64,000 nucleotides of DNA from Pectinatus cerevisiiphilus (GTDB lineage Bacteria; Bacillota; Negativicutes; Selenomonadales; Selenomonadaceae). Of the stretch, positions 55,592 to 63,637 are shown piece after piece. Under the pieces are notes generated by a model. The model was not told the origin of the DNA. It did not search any database and worked only from the letters and a program-made list of their open reading frames with translations. The translations under genes and the position numbers were made by a program. The stretch lies in contig NZ_SMAA01000001.1 of assembly GCF_004341685.1 (NCBI RefSeq), positions 186,001-250,000 on the forward strand, read 5' to 3'. How positions within the stretch are numbered: the first letter of the stretch is position 1; each line of letters starts with the position of its first letter.

Positions 55592-56290
55592 ATGACAGGT
55601 ATTTTTTATGGTATAGGTGTTGGCCCGGGAGATCCAGAATTACTTACAATGAAAGCAATAAAAACATTGGAGAATGTTGATGTTATAATAGCCCCGAAAA
55701 CAGAAAAAAAGGATGGCAGTGTTGCCTTGTCTATAGCCAGACCATATTTGAAAGCTACTGTCGAAATCGTCTATCAAGTTTTTCCGATGATAACGCATTT
55801 TGAAAAATCTCCTCAAAGCTGGCAGAAAAATAAAGAAGAAATATTGGCATTGCTAAACCAAGGGAAAAATGTGGCTTTTTTGACACTTGGTGACCCCATG
55901 TTTTACAGTACATATATTTATGTCCATCGGCTGCTTAAGGCTGAAGCAGTTGATATACGGACAATTCCGGGAATACCAGCTTTTTGCGCAATCGCTGGAC
56001 GTTTGGAATATCCTCTTGTCGAAGGTAATGATATAATAAGCGTCATCCCAGCTACTGCCGACCCTGAAAAAATTAAAAAGGCATTAGCTGTTTCTGATAA
56101 TGTGGTAATCATGAAGGTTTATAAGAATTTTGAAGAAATAGTGGCAGAGCTTAAAGCAAAAAAATTAGCGAAAAATGCAGTAATGGTAAGTCGCTGCGGC
56201 TTAGATGATGAAGAATGTATATATGACATTGAGCAGGTGAAAAAGGTTCCTAACTATTTATCAACTATTCTGTCACGGCGCAATAAATAG
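55592..56290 (+). CDS. cbiL: Precorrin-2 / cobalt-factor II C20-methyltransferase
   Basis: This 232-residue SAM-dependent enzyme starts with GIGVGPGDPELLTMKAIK and has FLTLGDPMFYSTYIY and TIPGIPAFCAIAG, all marks of the tetrapyrrole methylase family, closest to CbiL. It methylates C20 of cobalt-factor II. The ATG at 55592 follows AGGAG; an earlier start would add five residues. The rest of the B12 operon is not in this window. Confidence 0.88.
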   Translation: MTGIFYGIGVGPGDPELLTMKAIKTLENVDVIIAPKTEKKDGSVALSIARPYLKATVEIVYQVFPMITHFEKSPQSWQKNKEEILALLNQGKNVAFLTLGDPMFYSTYIYVHRLLKAEAVDIRTIPGIPAFCAIAGRLEYPLVEGNDIISVIPATADPEKIKKALAVSDNVVIMKVYKNFEEIVAELKAKKLAKNAVMVSRCGLDDEECIYDIEQVKKVPNYLSTILSRRNK

Positions 56291-56331
56291 GATTTTGCTG
56301 TCGCCGATGGATAGTTAAGGAGGCTATATGA

Positions 56332-57285
56332 ATGGGTAAGAAGGCACTTTGGGGCTTTTTGGTGTGCATGATGGCTGTCGTATTTATGGCAGGTTGCGGG
56401 GACACAGCTAAAGATGCAAAAACGGAGTCCTATTTGACGATAGAAGACGATGCGGGAAGAACTGTTACACTTGCTAAAAAACCTGAACGCATTGTTGCGC
56501 TGTCTACATCTTTTTTAGAACCATTGCACGAAGTAGATGCGACAGTGGTTGGCTGCCCATCTTCTAAAATGGGGATACCTGACTATTATAAAGATGTGGA
56601 AAAAGTTGGGGCTGTATATAATATTAATATAGAAAAAGTTGTTAGCTTACAGCCGGACCTTGTAATAGCAATGAAGGGCATGAATGATAAGTTCGTAGCA
56701 AATTTGGAAAGTAATAATATACCGGTTATCGTGCTCGATATGAAGAGCTATGACCAGGTAAAACATAGTTTGGATATCTTTTCCCAAATAACAGGGGAAC
56801 AAGATAAGGCTAAAGGCATTATAGCGGCAATGGATAAAAAAATTGAAGATATAAAGGGAAAATTGCCTCAGGAAACAAAGCGGGTAGCTATATTGCACAG
56901 TACAGCGCAGGATGTTACTGTACAGCTTGATGATTCTATAGCAGGCTCGGTGGCGAAAATGCTGGGATTTGTCAATGTAGCCGCAGATACTAAGCCACTT
57001 GACAATAATCCGGATGCGGCACCGTACAGTCTTGAAGCATTGGTTAAAGAAGACCCTGATGTGATTTTTGTGACCAGTATGGGTGATATGCAGACCATAA
57101 AAAAGGCTATGCAGGATAATGTAGAAAATAATTCGGCATGGCAGACTTTGCGGGCGGTCAAAGAAAATCACGTTTATTATCTGCCGCAGAAACTATTCCT
57201 CTTAAATCCGGGAATGCATTATCCGGAAGCAGTGGAAACAATGGCTAAAGAATTATATCCGCAGCTTTTTACAGAAGATAAATAA
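56332..57285 (+). CDS. Corrinoid/siderophore-type ABC binding lipoprotein (BtuF-like)
   Basis: The 317-residue precursor has a lipoprotein signal (AVVFMAGCG, Cys ~22) and a TroA/FecB fold with YLTIEDDAGRTVTLAKKPER at the N-terminus. It binds a metal chelate or corrinoid at the cell surface. Placement after cbiK-cbiL favours a corrinoid or cobalt substrate. The ATG at 56332 is eight bases after AAGGAGG. Confidence 0.82.
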   Translation: MGKKALWGFLVCMMAVVFMAGCGDTAKDAKTESYLTIEDDAGRTVTLAKKPERIVALSTSFLEPLHEVDATVVGCPSSKMGIPDYYKDVEKVGAVYNINIEKVVSLQPDLVIAMKGMNDKFVANLESNNIPVIVLDMKSYDQVKHSLDIFSQITGEQDKAKGIIAAMDKKIEDIKGKLPQETKRVAILHSTAQDVTVQLDDSIAGSVAKMLGFVNVAADTKPLDNNPDAAPYSLEALVKEDPDVIFVTSMGDMQTIKKAMQDNVENNSAWQTLRAVKENHVYYLPQKLFLLNPGMHYPEAVETMAKELYPQLFTEDK

Positions 57286-57305
57286 AAAATCAATAAACAC
57301 AAAAA

Positions 57306-57335
57306 TGGCGCTTGCCGATGGCAGGCGCAATTTTT
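57306..57335 (+). terminator. Partial terminator between the binding protein and permease genes
   Basis: GCGCTTGCC (57308-57316) pairs with GGCAGGCGC (57320-57328) and a T-run follows. It may keep the binding protein more abundant than the membrane subunits. Confidence 0.75.
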
Positions 57336-57354
57336 ACATATGTAAGGTGCATAT

Positions 57355-58362
57355 ATGAAAGATATACATAATAAAGACATGGAACGTGCTTCTTCAAAAC
57401 AGAAAATATTCATATTAGCAGGGCTGCTTATTTTGCTTATAATAAGTGTGGGAGTGGCTTTGGCACAAGGAGCCGTATATATTTCACCGCAAGAAATACA
57501 AGGGGCTTTAACAGGCAATACAGGAGCGAACAGCCAGATAATAATGAATATCCGGTTACCGCGCACAATTTTGACAGTGCTTGTGGGAATTAACCTGGCT
57601 ACAGCGGGAGCAATACTACAGGCAGTCATGAAAAATCCTCTAGCTGACCCGCATATTATAGGTATTTCTTCTGGTGCTGGTATAGCGGGAATATTTATAA
57701 TGATAGTATTACCGCAGTTTAGCTTTTTGATAACACCGGCTGCTTTTGTTGGAGCGATGCTTGCCGCTTTATGCATCTATATTTTAGCATGGAAAAATGG
57801 TATAAAGCCATTGAGGATTATCTTAGCAGGTGTAGCTGTTTCTTCTTTTATCGGTGCCGGTATATCTGCCTTGTTGATTTTATACAGTGATAGAGTCAAT
57901 GGCGCACTAATGTGGATGGTAGGTGGTTTTGCGGCACGTTCGTGGATTCATGTGCAGCTGATATTGCCATATACAGTGTTTGGTGTTTTTTTTGTATTGC
58001 TCTTTACAAGACATTTAAATGTGCTTTTACTGGGGGATGAAATTGCCAGAGGTCTGGGAATGAACGTAGAGAAAACAAGAATTATCCTGACTGCTGCTGC
58101 GGCATTGTTGGCAGCAAGTGCTGTTTCTGTGGCAGGGCTACTGGGTTTTGTCGGGCTTATCGTGCCGCATACGGCAAGACTGATAATCGGCAGCGATTAC
58201 CGATTTATGCTACCAGCGTCCGTTTTATTGGGCGGCTCTGTAGTCACTTTGAGCGATACTGTGGCCAGATGTGCCTTTGCGCCGATAGAATTACCGGTAG
58301 GCATTTTTATGGCTATCTTGGGCGTGCCGTTTTTCCTCTTTTTGCTGAGGAGGGAATTATAA
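57355..58362 (+). CDS. FecCD/BtuC-family ABC permease
   Basis: This 335-residue permease has about ten membrane segments and the family marks RLPRTILTVLVGINLATAG and GLIVPHTARLI. It forms a BtuCDF-type importer with its neighbours. The ATG at 57355 follows AAGGTG. Confidence 0.88.
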   Translation: MKDIHNKDMERASSKQKIFILAGLLILLIISVGVALAQGAVYISPQEIQGALTGNTGANSQIIMNIRLPRTILTVLVGINLATAGAILQAVMKNPLADPHIIGISSGAGIAGIFIMIVLPQFSFLITPAAFVGAMLAALCIYILAWKNGIKPLRIILAGVAVSSFIGAGISALLILYSDRVNGALMWMVGGFAARSWIHVQLILPYTVFGVFFVLLFTRHLNVLLLGDEIARGLGMNVEKTRIILTAAAALLAASAVSVAGLLGFVGLIVPHTARLIIGSDYRFMLPASVLLGGSVVTLSDTVARCAFAPIELPVGIFMAILGVPFFLFLLRREL

Positions 58363-59150
58363 TGGCTGTATTAAAAACGGAAAATATCTGTGTTTCTTTT
58401 CAAGGTAAAAACGTATTAAAAAATATAAATATTAGTTTTCCAGAAGGAAAAATAACTGCTATTTTGGGACCGAATGGCTGCGGGAAATCTACATTACTAA
58501 AAGTTATGGCAGGTTTTCATAGAGACTATGCAGGAAATGTTTTTTTGGATGACAAGTCACTACGGGGAATTTCTGCTAAGCATATTGCCAGACGAATGGC
58601 TGTCCTGCCACAAACGGTCAGTGTGCCTGCTGATTTAAATGTCCATCAATTAGTAGCTTATGGAAGATTTCCTTACAGGAGTTTTTTTAAGAAAACGCAA
58701 AAAGAAGATCAAAAAATAATAGAATGGGCAATGGCGGAAACAGGGGTTGAATCTCTGGCAGACAGACAGTTGAACTCTTTGTCTGGTGGTGAACGGCAGC
58801 GGGCGTGGATTGCTATGGCTTTATGCCAACAGCCGGAAATATTGCTGCTGGATGAACCGACAACGTATCTGGATATTGCACACCAGCTTGAAATAATGCA
58901 GATTATAAAGATGCTGAACAAGCACAATAATATGACTGTGATTATGGTTTTGCATGATATAAACCATGCTCGCATTTACGCTGATAATACGGTGATTATA
59001 AAAGACCAAGAAGTTTTTGCAGAGGGAGATCCCCATAAAGTTTTATCGGTGGCCTTATTGGCTGAAGTGTTTAAAGTAAAAGCTCAAGTTTTTCAGAATA
59101 AAGAAAATTCCGCAGAGCAAATAATATTTCCTGTAGGATTGGCTAAATAA
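58362..59150 (+). CDS. ABC transporter ATPase (BtuD/FecE type)
   Basis: The 262-residue ATPase has Walker A GPNGCGKSTLLK, signature LSGGERQRAWIAMAL and Walker B LLLDEPTTYLDI. The ATG shares one base with the permease stop (TAATG) and follows GGAGGG. It powers the importer. Confidence 0.9.
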   Translation: MAVLKTENICVSFQGKNVLKNINISFPEGKITAILGPNGCGKSTLLKVMAGFHRDYAGNVFLDDKSLRGISAKHIARRMAVLPQTVSVPADLNVHQLVAYGRFPYRSFFKKTQKEDQKIIEWAMAETGVESLADRQLNSLSGGERQRAWIAMALCQQPEILLLDEPTTYLDIAHQLEIMQIIKMLNKHNNMTVIMVLHDINHARIYADNTVIIKDQEVFAEGDPHKVLSVALLAEVFKVKAQVFQNKENSAEQIIFPVGLAK

Positions 59151-59185
59151 ATATCTGCCTGCACTCATTGTGCAGGCAGATATTG
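59151..59185. terminator. Hairpin between convergent ABC and HAD genes
   Basis: A perfect 15-bp stem (59151-59165 with 59171-59185) is flanked by AT-rich DNA but lacks a strong T-run on either side. Confidence 0.6.
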
Positions 59186-59245
59186 TGGTTTCATATGAAT
59201 ATTTTAGTGCTAGAGAAAAAGTTGGTTGTCATTTCAGTGAAATTA

Positions 59246-59881
59246 TTAGCACAGCTGCTGAAGCGATTGCATGATCTTTATATGCGGATAGTTAACGAAT
59301 GCATCATACCCGGTTTCTCCGGTCAATACGGCTGCAAAAGCAACACCAGCAGCCTCAGCGGTTTTAGCATCTGTTATACTGTCCCCTATATAAACAGAGT
59401 GCGGTTTATCAGCATTTAATGCTGCCAGTGCCTGCCAAATTGGTTCCGGTGCGGGTTTTGGTTTTTGGGCGTTTTCTGTGCCAATTATTATGTCGATGAG
59501 ATCGGCAATATTTTCTTTGTGCAGAGTCTGTAAGATACGGCGCCGTGTCTTATTGGAAACTATTCCTGTTTGGCAGCCAGATGCCTTTAGTTTTTTTAAT
59601 ATGGGCACAGTGGTTTCGTATAAATGAGTGTTCTCTGTCATGCAGGTATCAGAAAAAACACTGTATTGCTTTTGGAGACGATGGAGAACATTTGCATCTG
59701 TTTCACCGGTTAGAATACTTATGGCCTTAGGCATAGCAAGACCGATAGTATGTTTAATTTCTTTTTTTGTTTTTGTTGGATAATTATCTTCTGCCAAAAG
59801 TTTTTCGAAGCACATTACAATGCCTTTTTCGGAATTTGCCAGAGTATAATCGAAGTCAAAAAGATATGTTTTATATTGCAT
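59246..59881 (-). CDS. HAD-superfamily phosphatase (phosphoglycolate phosphatase-like)
   Basis: The 211-residue hydrolase has the nucleophile motif FDFDYTLANS, the TGIVSNK threonine/serine motif (II) and VYIGDSITDAKTAEAAG (IV). It could act on phosphoglycolate, pyrophosphate or similar. I use ATG 59881, preceded by GGGGAG, rather than 59932. It is a single gene. Confidence 0.85.
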   Translation of the reverse strand: MQYKTYLFDFDYTLANSEKGIVMCFEKLLAEDNYPTKTKKEIKHTIGLAMPKAISILTGETDANVLHRLQKQYSVFSDTCMTENTHLYETTVPILKKLKASGCQTGIVSNKTRRRILQTLHKENIADLIDIIIGTENAQKPKPAPEPIWQALAALNADKPHSVYIGDSITDAKTAEAAGVAFAAVLTGETGYDAFVNYPHIKIMQSLQQLC

Positions 59882-59932
59882 ATACTGCTCCCCAGTTAGA
59901 TGAAATTTTATCTTATAAATAAACTTTTGCAA

Positions 59933-60302
59933 TTAGCTGATCTGATAAAACGTAAAATAGATAAATGAAGGTAATATTTGGAAATTGCTATATTGTGCCG
60001 ATTATTTACATAAGATAAATTACATTTTATAATAATATTTCAAATTTAACAATTAAATTACTATACTGAATAGAAAAATTGTCTTCTTAAATTGCAATAT
60101 CAAATTGAGTAATTTGTAAGTCCACTAACTAAAGCGACAAAAAATTTACATAAGCCTTAGAAAAATAGAATATACATAACCAGAGAAACTGGAAGTGCAA
60201 TATAACATGTAGGGGATAAAGTATGGGCAAAAAAATTAGGAGACCTTAACCGAAAAGATGTAAATGAACTTTTGTGAGAAGGCAACTGATAGAATATAAT
60301 AA
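59933..60302. other. AT-rich gap without a gene
   Basis: There is no plausible gene, RNA or promoter pair. The 10-mer AGGCAACTGA at 60280-60289 recurs at 61629-61638 on the other side of the insertion element. Confidence 0.5.
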
Positions 60303-61613
60303 AGTTCGCAAAAAGGAATAGGAAAAACCATCGGTAACTCCGAAAAAGATAAGTGACCAAACAAATCTAAAAGGAGTTGAAAACCGATGACTCATACCTA
60401 TTCTAACCTACCTTTAGAAAAATGCTACTACAATTCATGACCGAAGATGATCCAATGCTTGCTATGCTCAAGTGGTTTTGTGAAAAGCTCATGGAAACTG
60501 AAGTGAATGCAAAAATTAATGCTGCTAAGTCGAAAAGAACCGATGAACGTTCAGGTTATCGGTCCGGTTATCGAGTACGCCGCTATGATACTCGTCTGGG
60601 GACCATGTACTTATTTGTTCCCAAACTAAGAAAAGGTGGCTATATTCCCTTTTTGTCATAGAGAAAAAACGCTCAGAAATGGCACTTTTACAGCTTATTC
60701 AAGAGGCCTATATTAATGGCGTTTCCACTCGTAAAATTGAAAAACTGGCAAAAAGTTTAGGAATTGATTCAATTTCTCGTGGCCAAGTGTCACAAATTAC
60801 CAAAGAGCTAAATGCTCAGGTGGAGACCTTCAGAAACAGACCATTGCAGAAAGAATATTCAGTGTTATGGGTGGATGCTTTGTATGAGAAAATCCGTTAT
60901 GATCACCGAGTGCAAAATATGGCAGTAGCTGTCGTAATTGGCCTGGATAAAAAGGGACACCGTGATGTGTTAGCCGTTGAACCGATGCAGGAAGAATCTG
61001 CCGATACCTATAAAGCTGTATTTGAAAAGTTAAAACAACGTGGTCTTGTGAATGCGTGGTTAGTTGTTTCCGATGCCCACAAAGGCTTGGTAAAAGCAAT
61101 CAATGAGTCCTTTTTACAATGTGCATGGCAACGTTGTAAAGTTCATTTCATGCGAAATATCCTAGCATATATTCCGGCGAAGAAAAAAGAATGGTTTGCA
61201 GGACGGTTAAAACAAATCTGGTTACAGCCTGATTATAACAGTGCTAAAACGTATGCCCATTCTTTCATAGAATCTACTGAAAAATCCTATCCGGAAGCGA
61301 CAGAGGTTCTAGAAGATGGCCTAGAAGACTCATTGCAGTTTTATAGTTTTGCACCAATAGATTTCCGTAAAATTGCTTCTACCAATATGCTTGAGCGGCT
61401 CAATCGGGAAATTCGCCGACGGACAACCGTTGTAGGGATTTTCCCCAGTATGGATTCTTATATTCGACTAGTTGTAACATATCTGATCGAATATAGTGAA
61501 GACTGGTCAATGAGTCATTGCTATATTAATCCAAATACACTGCAACAGGTTAAAGAAAAAAGACAAAAATCGGTTGCTTAATTGCTTCGGGGTTACCTTA
61601 GATTTTGCGAACT
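60303..61613 (+). mobile_element. IS256-family insertion sequence
   Basis: The ends are inverted copies starting AGTTCGCAAAA (left 60303, right ending 61613), and the similarity continues weakly with GGTAAC and CCGAA blocks. The interior encodes a Mutator-type transposase. The length of about 1.3 kb is normal for IS256. I find no convincing 8-9 bp target duplication right at the ends, so the insertion may be old. Confidence 0.8.
60387..61581 (+). pseudogene. IS256-family transposase, broken by two frameshifts
   Basis: Reading starts at ATG 60387 behind AAGGAG and stops at 60437. The expected frame resumes at 60422 (LLQFMTEDDPM) and stops at 60659. The rest of the protein continues in a third frame through EKKRSEMALL to 61581. 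Each break falls in a run of five A or five T residues, where one more base would restore the frame. The catalytic acids appear intact (VDALYEK, SDAHKGL, MLERLNRE). It may be a decayed transposase or reflect homopolymer sequencing errors. Confidence 0.82.
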
Positions 61614-61700
61614 ACTATTGACATTAGCAGGCAACTGAAATTAGCAAAAGTAAAAGAGATAACTTTCTTATAAACCTATAATTTGATAAATATATAATGT

Positions 61701-61750
61701 AAAAGGAAGTATGCAGTTCGTCTTAACAGCGAACTACATACTTCCTTTTA
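61701..61750. terminator. Bidirectional terminator at the left end of the sigma/holin module
   Basis: The 20-base arms 61701-61720 and 61730-61749 pair with one mismatch and carry A/T-run ends. It overlaps the end of the downstream gene by three bases. Confidence 0.8.
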
Positions 61751-62668
61751 TTTATTATACCCAGCAGCCTTTAAAAGATTCCAGATATTTTCTAGATAAT
61801 TATTTTGAAAATCACTGTTTGCTACTTCTGTATCAATATTATTATTTAAATTATTTTGCATAGTTTGCGCAGCAGTTTTATCACCTTTGTTATCTAATGC
61901 ACTTACGACCTCATTCATATTATGATATTTACCATTAATAACATTTTTCCAAATATCATCATCCTGACGATTATTACTCATAAAATCAACTAACTGATTG
62001 CTAAGTGTTACAAGATTTTTATTATATGAAAAAGCCACAGAGTAATCACCAGATTCTTTAATATCATTGATTTTATAATAACGGCTGTTAACATTACCTA
62101 TTACGGATTTACCAGTAACCTTATCCATATCTTTTAAAAATTTATACATGTTATTTGTATAATTGAAACATGATTTTGCACTATAAAAATTCCATTCAGT
62201 AGATTTTGCAAATAATTTATTATAATGCTCCTTATCGGTATTAGTTTCCTCAAACAATGCTTTGATTTCTTGATAAGCAGTACCATCAAGAGGATCAACA
62301 CTAGGATCTAAAGCTAAATTGGTTTTAGGATCCTCATGTCCAAGATAAGCTAATGTAGCATATATATATGAGTTTCCCTCACCAATACCAAAAAAAGACT
62401 GTGTATCTGCATATTTAAAATCGCCTAAAGAATCAAGAGTCGGAAATTCTTTATTTTTAGATTCTGTAATCTCGTGCGTTTCTAGAAATTTCTTAATACT
62501 ATCATTTAATTTTTGCATCTCGTCATCAGATAATGTTCTAGGTGTTAAATCTAATAGGTAGGGGGGAGAAGTTTCCGTTTTATCATTTGTAGTATTTGTT
62601 TTATTACTAGCAGGACTTACTACTGGATTAGTAGCTTTTATAGCATTTGTTGTATTGTTTGCCATCAT
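61748..62668 (-). CDS. Leaderless ~306-residue protein of unknown function, possible secreted cargo
   Basis: The product is polar and Asn/Asp/Lys/Thr-rich with no signal peptide or membrane segment. Residues ~1-35 are a Thr/Asn/Ala-rich, disordered-looking tail; from ~60 on it is largely helical with scattered aromatic residues (GIGEGNSYIYATLAY, NFYSAKSCFNYTNNMYKFL). I recognise no domain. I take ATG 62668 because AAAGGAG precedes it, in place of 62707. The gene runs with an amidase and holin-like gene, 122 bp after the amidase stop. AT-rich codon use sets it apart from the core genes. Confidence 0.6.
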   Translation of the reverse strand: MMANNTTNAIKATNPVVSPASNKTNTTNDKTETSPPYLLDLTPRTLSDDEMQKLNDSIKKFLETHEITESKNKEFPTLDSLGDFKYADTQSFFGIGEGNSYIYATLAYLGHEDPKTNLALDPSVDPLDGTAYQEIKALFEETNTDKEHYNKLFAKSTEWNFYSAKSCFNYTNNMYKFLKDMDKVTGKSVIGNVNSRYYKINDIKESGDYSVAFSYNKNLVTLSNQLVDFMSNNRQDDDIWKNVINGKYHNMNEVVSALDNKGDKTAAQTMQNNLNNNIDTEVANSDFQNNYLENIWNLLKAAGYNK

Positions 62669-62755
62669 GGCTAGGGCACACTCCTTTGCTATTATAAAAA
62701 TATTCATATTAATGATATAACTTTTTAAAAGTAATTACAATAATCAAAAAAAGTA

Positions 62756-62771
62756 GTCTATTATAATAGAT
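62756..62771. promoter_or_regulatory. Palindrome upstream of the leaderless protein gene
   Basis: TCTATTATAATAGA is a perfect palindrome (62758-62771) and includes a TATAAT-type -10 in both directions. It may be a promoter, an operator or both. Confidence 0.3.
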
Positions 62772-62789
62772 TTCCTTTTTTCTGATATA

Positions 62790-63350
62790 CTATACTTTGT
62801 ATTTATTAATACCAGAATTAATAGCTTGAGCAAGAGTATCTTGAAAATTAGTTAAAATGGCAGCATCATTTTTCTGATCAATAAAACCAAGTTCAATTAA
62901 AACAGCCGGCATATTTGTATAACGTAGCACGGCTAAATCACTACGGGGCTTAACTCCTCGATTAGGAAAAGTGGTATCGACAGATTGTATTGCAGTAATC
63001 AGATTAGATTGAATATTATTGGCCAAATATAATCCTTTAGTTGAATCAGGATATATTAAAGTTTCACTGCCACGAGCTTTACTGTTAAAACTATTGCAAT
63101 GAATAGATACAAAAATATCTGCCGGCCATGAATTAGCCGCATAAGTGATATTTGGTTGCGAGGGAGATTCACCACATAAATTATTACTTTGTAATAAGCG
63201 TACATCATAGTTATTTTGCAGTAGAAGATTACGAATTTTATTACCGATAGATAAAGCAATATCACATTCACGTAAATTAAGACTTAAATTACAGGCACCG
63301 GGATCGGGATTACCATTGGGAGAATGACCGGGGTTTAAAAAGATATTCAT
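62790..63350 (-). CDS. N-acetylmuramoyl-L-alanine amidase without signal peptide (endolysin type)
   Basis: The 186-residue Amidase_3 enzyme starts directly with its catalytic domain: zinc ligands in NPGHSPNG (His8), a Glu in LRECDIAL (~27) and FVSIHCNS (~83), and the catalytic Glu in VLIELGFID (~150). Cellular amidases of this class are normally exported; lack of a signal peptide points to a phage-type endolysin needing a holin. It is 51 bp downstream of the holin-like gene. GAGG lies about 11 bases before the ATG. Confidence 0.82.
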   Translation of the reverse strand: MNIFLNPGHSPNGNPDPGACNLSLNLRECDIALSIGNKIRNLLLQNNYDVRLLQSNNLCGESPSQPNITYAANSWPADIFVSIHCNSFNSKARGSETLIYPDSTKGLYLANNIQSNLITAIQSVDTTFPNRGVKPRSDLAVLRYTNMPAVLIELGFIDQKNDAAILTNFQDTLAQAINSGINKYKV

Positions 63351-63401
63351 AATTAATAAAACCTCATTTCTATAAAGTGCATAAATACCTTATCTGGTTT
63401 A

Positions 63402-63554
63402 TTAATTGTTTTTGTTAAACTTACATTTTAGATAATATAGTCCTAAAGGAATTACTACAGCAATAATAATGACTGCAATAACTATGGAAAAAAGTAAATA
63501 ATCGTTATTAGTCTTGTTTATTATTGCGGACAGTATTGCTACTATATTTTCCAT
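63402..63554 (-). CDS. Holin-like protein, 50 residues, one membrane segment
   Basis: AGGTGG eight bases before the ATG at 63554 supports this start. The product has a polar N-terminus, one long hydrophobic helix (LLFSIVIAVIIIAVVIPLGL) and a positively charged tail (KCKFNKNN). This is the form of small one-span holins such as UviB/BhlA relatives. The assignment rests on topology and on the endolysin gene directly downstream. Confidence 0.6.
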   Translation of the reverse strand: MENIVAILSAIINKTNNDYLLFSIVIAVIIIAVVIPLGLYYLKCKFNKNN

Positions 63555-63586
63555 ATAGATCACCACCTGAATATTTATATAATTCA

Positions 63587-63615
63587 TCTAAAAATTTGCA
63601 AATTTATATCTCTTT
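63587..63615 (+). promoter_or_regulatory. Candidate TcdR-class promoter of the sigma gene
   Basis: CTCTTT at 63610-63615 equals the -10 element used by TcdR/BotR/UviA sigma factors. Seventeen bases upstream is TCTAAA, four of six to the family -35 TTTACA. These sigmas commonly transcribe their own gene. Confidence 0.4.
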
Positions 63616-63637
63616 ATACATTTAGGAGGTATGAATT

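Noticed and set aside
60295-61621. Target-site duplication directly at the IS ends
   Set aside because: The eight bases on each side do not match.
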